A DNA stretch of 64,000 nucleotides from Armatimonadota bacterium (lineage in GTDB: Bacteria > Armatimonadota > Hebobacteria > CAIYQO01): NCBI GenBank assembly GCA_029553475.1, contig JAKPKV010000114.1, forward strand, positions 1-64,000. The letters are read 5' to 3'. The translations under genes were made by a program, and so were the position numbers. Numbering within the stretch: position 1 is the first letter of the stretch; the number at the start of each line of letters is the position of its first letter. Below the pieces are notes generated by a model. That model did not search any database and was not told where the DNA came from. It was given only the letters and a program-made list of their open reading frames with translations. This document shows, piece after piece, positions 1 through 6,957 of this stretch.

Positions 1-63
1 CAAGAGTTCGATGAGGGTGAAGCCCGCGCGGCGGCGGGTCCCTCTGCTTCGCAGGGAAGACAT
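1..63 (-). CDS. Prepilin-type N-terminal fragment, runs off the left edge
   Basis: Too short for the ORF track. Reading leftwards from an ATG at 63, the 21 visible codons give a basic leader (MSSLRSRGTRRRAG) followed by FTLIELL, which is the type IV prepilin/pseudopilin signature with cleavage expected between Gly and Phe and the conserved Glu at mature position 5. A good Shine-Dalgarno (AAAGGAG) lies upstream, and a consensus promoter sits at 141-170. The rest of the protein is outside the window, so the C-terminal domain is unknown. It is one of four prepilin genes in this window. Confidence 0.85.
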   Translation of the reverse strand, partial: MSSLRSRGTRRRAGFTLIELL

Positions 64-140
64 ACCTCTACACTCCTTTCAAAAAAGAACGTAGTATTGC
101 CAATACAACAGGTTCCGAAAATACGGTGTTCTTGGAAGTC

Positions 141-170
141 AGTATACACGGCAGGGACCTTTTTTGTCAA
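141..170 (-). promoter_or_regulatory. Sigma-70-type promoter for the left-edge prepilin
   Basis: On the minus strand, TTGACA (165-170) and TATACT (141-146) are separated by 18 bp. The predicted transcript starts near 133 and has a leader of about 70 nt. That leader contains the near-palindrome GTATTG-C-CAATAC (about 93-107), which could be an operator or a small hairpin. Confidence 0.7.
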
Positions 171-355
171 GTATCGTGAGCCGTTGCCCCCCAATGCCCC
201 CAGGACCGCCCCAGAACAACAGCCCTCAGGGGCATAGGGTGCCCCATCCAGGCTCGGAGAAGCGCCCGGCAGCACGGTTGTCGCCCGCTGGTTTCCGGAA
301 ACACCGTATTCCCGGAAGCTATCGCGCGGGCATGACCGCCGGGGGAGTTCGGCTG

Positions 356-425
356 CACACTGGGGACTGTCCCCCTGAACGCCGTACCCCGTTGATCCAC
401 AGGGGCTGCACCGGGACTGTCCCCA
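356..425 (+). repeat. REP-like repeat, family R, copy 1
   Basis: The sequence has the form CACTGGGGACTGTCCCC-CTGAACGCCGTN-CC-GTTGATCCACAGGGGCTGCACCGGGACTGTCCCCA, with a GGGACTGTCCC palindrome at each end. Six copies exist in the window, always as facing pairs. This copy faces the inverted copy at 721-788. Confidence 0.85.
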
Positions 426-720
426 TGGTGCGGGGTATGCAACCGTGAGCACCCCGCGCGGCACTCCGCCCCCAATGCTTCAGCACTTCCCCCCGGCGCC
501 GACGCAAACAGTCATCGTCTCCCAAAGGGCGAAAGCAGCCTGGGGGGACCTGATATTATGGGGGGCACTGGGCAGGCGGTCGCCCCCCCTCTCCCGCTGG
601 GAGAGGGGGCTGGGGGGTGAGGGCCGCATGTGCACCCCGCCCCCACCAAACCCCGTTCGTCGTGCGGCACGCAGCGGGGCGGCTTGTCCCCCGTAGCATC
701 CCCCATAGCTTGCACGCCCA

Positions 721-788
721 CTGGGGACAGTCCCGGTGCAGCCCCTGTGGATCAACGGGGTACGGCGTTCAGGGGGACAGTCCCCAGT
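721..788 (-). repeat. REP-like repeat, family R, copy 2 (inverted)
   Basis: Reverse complement of the family R unit (CTGGGGACAGTCCCGGTGCAGCCCCTGTGGATCA...CAGGGGGACAGTCCCCAG). With copy 1 it forms a doublet with about 295 bp between units, an arrangement like the REP doublets (REPINs) mobilised by RAYT transposases. No RAYT gene is in the window. Confidence 0.85.
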
Positions 789-1017
789 GGGGTATGTCAA
801 ACAGTCATCGTCTCCCAAAGGGCGAAAGCACAGCCTGGGGGGATAAGCCTGACATCACGGGGGAGGCACTGGGCGGGCGATCCCGATGGCATCGGGATCG
901 CCCGCCCGGAGCATCGTCGCGGCGGTGTCGCGGGCAGGCCCGGTAGAGGCGGAGTACAACTCCGCGGCCCCGGTGTGGGCGGAGGGCAAGGGCCTCGCGT
1001 CCCCTGGTCGGCGATCG

Positions 1018-4000
1018 CTACCGGACCTCGACGCTGGCGGCCGTCTCCCCCTGCAGCAGCACCGCCTCTCCCCGCTTCACGCTGCCGGGGGCGAGCAGCG
1101 TCACCGTCGTCTTCCCCGCCTCGCGGGTGACCACGAACGCGGTACCCTGCAGCGTGAGGCCGTCCAGCGTCACCGCGCCGGGGGCGTTCAGCAGCACCAC
1201 GGTGTCGGTGCGGTCGGGGAAGGTCAGCTGGATGCCGTTCCCGTCCAGCACGGTGGCGAAGGCCGGCCGCGGCTCATCCGCTGTGCGCGGAACCAGCGCC
1301 ACGAAGTAGCCGCCCTTCCCCGGCGCCTGCGGGATCTGGAAGAGGATCTGCGACTCGAACGGTTTGGTCTTGCCGAACGTCTTTTGGAAGTGACTCCGGA
1401 AACCGAACTGGTTATCGTGGCTGACGGTGCGCGAGAAGGGCGTGAACGCGTTCGGCTCGGCCACGTAGCAGTCCAGGTCCACGCCGAAGGTGCCGGTGTA
1501 GGCGCCCGTCTGTCCCTTGACCTCCAGCGTATCCGCCAACGCCCACAGGTTCAGCGCCGGGGTGAATTCGGTGTTGCCGCGCAGGTCGTCGCGGAAGACC
1601 AGGTAGTTGTGCCCCAGCGGGTCGGGGCTCTTCACCAGCGCGTAGCGGCGCGTCCAGGTGAAGGGCCGCGCCGCCCACACGTCCTCACTGGCAAAATCCT
1701 CCGTCGCCAGCCGCCCGTGGGTCTCCGGCTGCTGATAGGGCACGCGGTTCAGGTAGCTGATCGTCCGCGCCATCTCCGCGTAGTCCGCCGCCGGCGTGGT
1801 GGCGAAGCGCGTCACCGTGCCGAAGGCGTCGTCCAGATTCGCCGCCGAGGGGTCCCAGCCGGGCTGCAGGTTGGTGAACGGCTCCTTCGTGTGCTCTGTC
1901 CACACCTTGCCGGTATAGTAGCACCCCGGTGTGTCGCGGCCCGGACAGTCCCGCAGCTCCTCGACGTGATTGAAGCTCAATCCGCCGGGGTGGTGCCACG
2001 CCTGGCGGATGCTCGGCGTATACATCGCCGCGAAGTCGGCCACCAACGGCGCGCCCTTGGCGTAGAGGATGAACGCCCCGCGGTCGCTATGCCCGTGGCC
2101 GATGGAAAAGCTGCCGGCGGTGACGTACAGATACGTCTCGTCGCGGCGCGGGAAGCCGTTTCGCATCACGAAGCCGTCGCCGGGATAATTTTCCGAGGCG
2201 AACGCCGGCGTGGCCGGCTCCAGCCCCGGATCAATGAGCGCCCCGATGAGGGTGGGGTGCCCGCCCATGCTGCCGCCGCTCTCGCGGATGCCCCACACCA
2301 GCTCTTTGGCCAGTTGCGGGTCCGCTTTTTCCAGCAGCGCCGCCATCATGATGAAGGTGCCGTCGCTCTCGTAGTAGCCGTCGCCCACCGGCGGCACCGA
2401 GCGCATGTTGCCGCGCAGATCCCACGGCAGCAATGTCCCCAGCCGGTGCCGCGCCGCCGCCCGGTAGCGGGCAATGGCCGCCGCGGCGTCAATCTCGCCG
2501 TCGCGGTTCAGCGCCAGCAGCGGCACCACCCCCAGCTCCACCGCCATGCCGCCGTAGTGCGGGCATTCCAGCGTCGCGCCGGCGGGATTCACCTGCGACT
2601 CGGTGTAGGCCGTCACCCAGGCCGCCAGATACCGCCGCCAGGCCGCGCCGTTCGGGTGATTGGGCAGCAGCGCCGCCATCAGCGCCCCGCGGGCGCGCAA
2701 TTGCGCCTGCATATTCGCCGAGCCCCAGCCGAAGCCCGCGCGGCGCGGCGGCACGTAGTTGTCGGAGAGGCTATTGTACAGGTTCAGCGCGGAGAGGCGC
2801 AACAATTGCGCCCGCTGCTCCGGGGTGATCTCCGGCACCGCCAACGCGGTATCCACCTGGTGGGCGATGGTGCCGGTATTGATGGCATACATCATGTGCC
2901 CGTAGTCGGTGAGGGCGAAGGTCTGGCAGAACTGCGTCAGGAACGCCAGGCTCTCATTGATGAGCTGCTGCCCGGTCTCCGGCTTCCCGTCGTTCAGCCA
3001 GCGCACCCAGCGCAGGTGCTGCTGGTCGGCCAGATTCTGCTTCGCGCGATTGCGCATGCGCGCCAGGTCGCCGGCGTCCACGAAGAGCCGCGGGTAGGGT
3101 GACGCCTCCGGGTAGTCCACCACCCAGTCCTTCATCGTATTCAGCTCCAGCCGGCCCAGGCGGATATGGCGCAGCATGATCTCCGTGCCCGTCTGCGTCT
3201 TCACCTTCGGCGCGTTGTCCTTGTCCAGCGACGGGACCACGCCGGTCGGCGCGTCGCCGAAGGAGACCGGCAGGTTGGTGTCGGCGGTGGTGGTCACCGG
3301 CGCGCGCCGCAGCACGCCGATGCCGTAGACGCGCTTGCCCAGCATGGTCGGCGCGCGCAGGATCAGGTCGGGCTTCGTCGCGCGGTCAATCCACAGGTTG
3401 TTCGTCTGCACGTACTGCTTCAGCGTCTTGTTCGGGTGGGGGTCAAGGTCCGGGTGCAGCCACGCGCCCGGCCGCAGTGCCACAATCGCCAGCTCGTCCG
3501 CGCCGCCTTTCGCGTTATACGCGCCGAAGTAGAAAGACTCATCGCCCACCCACTGGCTCCAGGCGTTCAGACTGATGACGCGGCCATCCGCGCCGTAACT
3601 CAGCCCGCCGTCGCCCGGCTTCATGTATTCGTGGGGGGTGCGGCCGTGAATCTCCGCGCTGTCCGGCTGCAGGCCCCCGTAAAAGGCGAAGCGATAACAG
3701 TTCGGCGAGGGCACCAGGCCCTGGCTGGGGCACCACCAGTCCCACATCATCTCGTCCGCCGCCGAGGCGAAGCGGGGCGGCACCAGCGCGAAGGTATCCC
3801 CCGGTTTCGCGCCCCCCTGCTCCGGCATCGGGTAGCGCTTGCCCTGCGCGAGGTTATACTCCTCGGTGATGATCGCCAGGTCCTGCCCGGCGTTCAGCTC
3901 CACCGTCGCGTGGTAAAAAGTCTCCTCCGCGAAGGTGTAGCGCAGCGCCACGCGAGCGAACACCGGCCCGGCGTCGGTGAGCGTCGCGCTGTAGCCCAGG

Positions 4001-4536
4001 CACGGGCGCTCGGTCTCCCACCAGCCGCTGCCGATCCACCGGCCGTCGCGCAGCCGGATGCCCTGGATGGGCGCCGGCACGCCGGCCGCCGCCATCGGCT
4101 TCGCGTACGTCATCGCGCCGACCGGCAGCCGGATGCCCGTCTTCGCGGTCGTCAACACGAGGGCGGCGCGCGCGGCTTCCGCTTTCAGGTCCGTCTTCGG
4201 CTGCGTCACCGCCTTCGTGCCGGCGGTCAGCGTCCACGCGCCCGTCTCCCGCGGCCGCAGCGTCGCCATGAAGGAGACGGTGGCCGTCTTCACCCGCGTC
4301 CGCTTCGCGTCCCAATAGGTGACATCCGACAGCTGCGCCGCCACTGGCCGCCCGGCGGCATCCGTCAGCGCCACGCCCTTCGGCGACACCTGCCCCGGCG
4401 GGAACTCGACCGCATAGCTCACCCGGTCCGGCCCCCATGCCAGCCCGAACGGCTCGGTAATGGAAAAACGCTGCGTCACCGCCGCCCCCGCCGGCAAGAG
4501 CGCGCACGCCGCGAGCGCCAACAATACGTACCGCAT
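1018..4536 (-). CDS. Secreted heparinase II/III-like polysaccharide lyase family protein
   Basis: The product is 1172 aa with a signal peptide (MRYVLLALAACALLPAGA). The start at 4536 is chosen over the track start, which is a TTG, because GGGAGG lies just upstream. The N-terminal third looks beta-rich. A central alpha-helical toroid follows, then around residue 810 the heparinase II/III hallmark GHGHSDRGAF with a downstream LVADFAAMY segment. Families with this architecture are polysaccharide lyases acting on uronic-acid glycans. Substrate cannot be read from the sequence, and heparinase-fold proteins can lack activity. It is most likely periplasmic or exported. It is transcribed alone, with a 364 bp gap from the next minus-strand gene. 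Confidence 0.75.
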   Translation of the reverse strand: MRYVLLALAACALLPAGAAVTQRFSITEPFGLAWGPDRVSYAVEFPPGQVSPKGVALTDAAGRPVAAQLSDVTYWDAKRTRVKTATVSFMATLRPRETGAWTLTAGTKAVTQPKTDLKAEAARAALVLTTAKTGIRLPVGAMTYAKPMAAAGVPAPIQGIRLRDGRWIGSGWWETERPCLGYSATLTDAGPVFARVALRYTFAEETFYHATVELNAGQDLAIITEEYNLAQGKRYPMPEQGGAKPGDTFALVPPRFASAADEMMWDWWCPSQGLVPSPNCYRFAFYGGLQPDSAEIHGRTPHEYMKPGDGGLSYGADGRVISLNAWSQWVGDESFYFGAYNAKGGADELAIVALRPGAWLHPDLDPHPNKTLKQYVQTNNLWIDRATKPDLILRAPTMLGKRVYGIGVLRRAPVTTTADTNLPVSFGDAPTGVVPSLDKDNAPKVKTQTGTEIMLRHIRLGRLELNTMKDWVVDYPEASPYPRLFVDAGDLARMRNRAKQNLADQQHLRWVRWLNDGKPETGQQLINESLAFLTQFCQTFALTDYGHMMYAINTGTIAHQVDTALAVPEITPEQRAQLLRLSALNLYNSLSDNYVPPRRAGFGWGSANMQAQLRARGALMAALLPNHPNGAAWRRYLAAWVTAYTESQVNPAGATLECPHYGGMAVELGVVPLLALNRDGEIDAAAAIARYRAAARHRLGTLLPWDLRGNMRSVPPVGDGYYESDGTFIMMAALLEKADPQLAKELVWGIRESGGSMGGHPTLIGALIDPGLEPATPAFASENYPGDGFVMRNGFPRRDETYLYVTAGSFSIGHGHSDRGAFILYAKGAPLVADFAAMYTPSIRQAWHHPGGLSFNHVEELRDCPGRDTPGCYYTGKVWTEHTKEPFTNLQPGWDPSAANLDDAFGTVTRFATTPAADYAEMARTISYLNRVPYQQPETHGRLATEDFASEDVWAARPFTWTRRYALVKSPDPLGHNYLVFRDDLRGNTEFTPALNLWALADTLEVKGQTGAYTGTFGVDLDCYVAEPNAFTPFSRTVSHDNQFGFRSHFQKTFGKTKPFESQILFQIPQAPGKGGYFVALVPRTADEPRPAFATVLDGNGIQLTFPDRTDTVVLLNAPGAVTLDGLTLQGTAFVVTREAGKTTVTLLAPGSVKRGEAVLLQGETAASVEVR

Positions 4537-4556
4537 CGGCAACCTCCCTAGGTGAG

Positions 4557-4900
4557 TGTCATCCGCTTTGACCCGCGAAAAGCGGGAAAGTTACCGGTCA
4601 GCCACCGCCTGGTATCGTCATTCATCACTCTCACATATCGTCACCGCAATCACGCGCCACCTCTCCCCCGGCCCCCATAGGCGTCATCAGAGCGCGTCAG
4701 TGCTCTTTTCGTCATCGTACTCGTCCTCGTCCTCGAATACGGGCCTCGATTCTTCACCTCGTGTCTGATCGCCAGGTGTAGTGGGCAACGTGATGGCCCA
4801 CTACATCCCGGCACCGGACGGCCCGACGCCCGGTAACACCGCGCGCGGCTGCAGCACAACCGTTGTACGATTTTTTCGATGACGATGACGAGTACGATCC
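4557..4900. other. Intergenic region with a hairpin and TCGTACTCGTCATCG-type repeats
   Basis: No gene was found. 4669-4737 matches one arm of the palindrome at 57824-57985 (CCCCATAGGCGTCATCAGAGCGCGTCAGTGCTC followed by degenerate TCGTCNTCGTACTCG triplet-pair repeats). 4872-4893 carries the opposite orientation (CGATGACGATGACGAGTACG). Between them TGTAGTGGGC (4777-4786) and GCCCACTACA (4796-4805) form a 10 bp stem. The whole may be a decayed palindromic element. Confidence 0.55.
4777..4805. repeat. Small perfect hairpin
   Basis: TGTAGTGGGC pairs perfectly with GCCCACTACA around a 9 nt loop. There is no T-tract on either strand, so it is more likely part of the repeat element than a terminator. 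Confidence 0.5.
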
Positions 4901-6754
4901 CTATCCCGGCATCTCCAGCGTCAGCGTTTCCTCCCCGCACCGCAGCGCGACGCGCGTCTCGCCGAACGCCACCTGCGCATAGGGGGTGTCCATGCGCGGA
5001 TAGTCGCGGATGGCGATCTCCGCGCCGTTCACGCGCAACGGGGCGTCCCAGCCGAACTGCACCGCGCCGACGCTGGGGGAGACGTACCCGAGCAGGCGGT
5101 CGTCGCCATTGAGGGGAGCGGCGGCGATCGTCGCGACGAAATCGGCGAAGCTGCCGTGCAGGCGGGGGTTGCCCAGCTCGCATACCCAGGCGTTGCACGG
5201 GCCGTCGGCGATGAGCTCGGCGCGCGGGCCGTCGTCGTTCCAGCGCGGGGTGAGCAGCGAGCGCAGCGCGGCGTACCCCGCGTCCTTGCGCCCGAAAACC
5301 CAGCCGCCCTCCTCCACCACCTCGTCAAAGGCGTCCACCGGGAACCAGGCGTGGGTGTAGAGCAGATGCGGCAGCGGCTGCATGCCCAACTGCGGGCGCG
5401 GGAGGAGGCGGTACAGGCAGATCAGCACGTTGCGGTGGGCGACGGCGCGCGGCAGGATGCCGTTGCCCGCCCAGCGGTCCGGCCGGTCGCCGGGGCCGGG
5501 GTTGGTGGTGAAGACCACCGCCTGGCCGCCGAGGGTCGCCTGCCAGATGTGCTGCTGATAGCCGGGCTGGCCGGGGCGATAGGATTGCGCGCAGCTCAGC
5601 ATGAACTCCGGCGTGCGGAAGGTGTAGAGATCGGCCTGCGCCAGCGTGTGCTCGCTCTGGTTCACGTCATACGGCACGCCCTGTGCTTCGCAGCGGTGGT
5701 AGTAGTCGTGGGCGTGGCGCACGCCCCAGGCGATGTTGCCGTGCTTGGTCGGCACGTAGCGGACGGCGGCGTCAACCACCCGCCGGTGGCGCCCCTGCCC
5801 GGAGGCGAAGAAGAGGAAATCCTCCAGCCGGTCGGGGTGGAGGCCCCACGCCTCGGCGTCCTCGGCGTTCACCCCGTGGCGCTCGCGCGCTTCCAGCTCC
5901 GCCGGATCGTCGAGGGCGATGCGCCGGATGATCGGCGGCACGGCGTACTCGCTCGCCGCCAGCGCCACCGCGGAGATGCTGAAGAGGGTGCCGTTGCCCC
6001 GGCCCCACGCCAGGTGCGCTACCGGGCTCACCGACTCGTTCGCCGGGTCCAGCAGGTAGCGGCGGTAGGTGCGGCCGTGGGTGCTGCCCATGATGCCACG
6101 GTGGCTGTGCACCGCCATCTGCAGCAGGATGAGGGTGACCAGCGCGTCGGCGTCGCGGCGGATATCCTCCGCTTCGGCAAAATCGCGCAGGTTCAGCAGC
6201 GCCGCCAGGTCTTCGTCGTAATAGCAGTGGGAGAGCCACTCGTTGAAGTCAAACCGCCCCCGCCAGCGCAGCCAGCGGCGGATGCCCGTCTCCGCGTGCT
6301 CGCGGTGCCAGTGGCCCGTCTCGCCGTTGTTGCGGAAGATGGCGTCGGGGTGGCGCTGGGCGGCCAGCAGCTCGGCGCTGTGGTAGAGGATCTGGTGGTT
6401 CTCCGAGGCGAAGCAGCAGTATTCCTCGCCTGGCTCGTCCAGCCACCAGATGAAGCCCAGCGCGGCGTCGTCAATGGCCGCGCGCAGGTCCGCCGGCAGC
6501 AGCGGGGCGTCGGGATAGCGGTAGACCATGCGCCACAGCCCCGCCCAGGCGAAGTCGCCGCAATCCTTGCGCGCGTTGATGTGGGCGAGGCTCTGCTCGA
6601 TATTCGGCCGGTGCAGCGCCGGCGGCGCCTCCCCCCGCCGCGCCAGCTCCAGCTTCGCCAGCTCCAGAAACGGGCTGGCCCCGACCCACGATCCCCGGTC
6701 GGCGATGGCGGCGATATGGCGCAGGTAAAAAAGGGCGCGGTCGGTGTCAGGCAT
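4901..6754 (-). CDS. Conserved protein of unknown function, probably alpha-toroid carbohydrate-related
   Basis: The product is 617 aa when started at 6754 (MPDTDRALFYLRHI); the track's extra 110 N-terminal residues are proline/arginine-rich noise and the upstream GGAG supports the inner ATG. No signal peptide is visible, so it is probably cytoplasmic. It is rich in aromatic/histidine motifs such as SENHQILYHSAELL (about residue 116) and GHWHREHAETG, which resemble the inner helices of (alpha/alpha) barrel glycan-active proteins. I cannot name a family. It is flanked by the heparinase-like gene downstream and lies divergent from the TolB-like gene. A lyase- or hydrolase-like role is a guess. 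Confidence 0.6.
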   Translation of the reverse strand: MPDTDRALFYLRHIAAIADRGSWVGASPFLELAKLELARRGEAPPALHRPNIEQSLAHINARKDCGDFAWAGLWRMVYRYPDAPLLPADLRAAIDDAALGFIWWLDEPGEEYCCFASENHQILYHSAELLAAQRHPDAIFRNNGETGHWHREHAETGIRRWLRWRGRFDFNEWLSHCYYDEDLAALLNLRDFAEAEDIRRDADALVTLILLQMAVHSHRGIMGSTHGRTYRRYLLDPANESVSPVAHLAWGRGNGTLFSISAVALAASEYAVPPIIRRIALDDPAELEARERHGVNAEDAEAWGLHPDRLEDFLFFASGQGRHRRVVDAAVRYVPTKHGNIAWGVRHAHDYYHRCEAQGVPYDVNQSEHTLAQADLYTFRTPEFMLSCAQSYRPGQPGYQQHIWQATLGGQAVVFTTNPGPGDRPDRWAGNGILPRAVAHRNVLICLYRLLPRPQLGMQPLPHLLYTHAWFPVDAFDEVVEEGGWVFGRKDAGYAALRSLLTPRWNDDGPRAELIADGPCNAWVCELGNPRLHGSFADFVATIAAAPLNGDDRLLGYVSPSVGAVQFGWDAPLRVNGAEIAIRDYPRMDTPYAQVAFGETRVALRCGEETLTLEMPG

Positions 6755-6863
6755 GGCAGGCTCCAGGTTCAGGATATCTCTGTCACTTCGCGCCGCCGGC
6801 GCGGTTTCCTCTTGCCCCCGCCCCGCCATGCGCCATCCTCGCCGAGATATCCCACCTCTCCCC

Positions 6864-6891
6864 TTGTCTCCGGCACAATCCATGTTATAAT
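6864..6891 (+). promoter_or_regulatory. Promoter of the TolB-like gene
   Basis: TTGTCT (6864-6869) and a perfect TATAAT (6886-6891) with 16 bp spacing, about 60 bp before the start codon of the 6958 gene. Confidence 0.65.
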
Positions 6892-6957
6892 GCGTAGTGA
6901 GGAGTATCGCGACCGTCCCCCCGGCGAACTCACTCCGCGACCATGAAGGAGAGTCAC

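Larger units (their letters stand above)
171..1017. other. Gene-free spacer built of dispersed repeats
   Basis: No convincing gene was found; the listed ORFs are low-complexity or repeat-derived. The stretch holds a head-to-head pair of the GGGGACTGTCCCC repeat (356-425 and 721-788). It also holds a direct repeat beginning CAGTCATCGTCTCCCAAAGG (about 509-565 and 802-870), a block CCCTCTCCCGCTGGGAGAGG...CGCATGTGCACCCCG (about 585-680) that recurs at 29587-29680, and a half-copy of the GGAGTNCAACTCCGCGGCCCCGG motif (about 950-985) that forms a full palindrome at 43886-43981. Confidence 0.7.

Noticed and set aside
164-946. Short ORFs with the peptide TGDCPPERRTPLIHRGCTGTVP, also at 29622, 34932 and 35252
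   Set aside because: The shared peptide is a translation of the family R repeat in different frames; no starts or domains support coding.
886-3102. 738-aa + strand ORF (and 3166-4551 +, 5156-6946 +, 53483-55537 +, 55580-57175 +, 60837-63299 +)
   Set aside because: These are antisense shadows of GC-rich real genes: Arg/Val/Gly/His-rich composition, no domain motifs, no ribosome-binding sites; the opposite strand carries recognisable or signal-peptide-bearing proteins.
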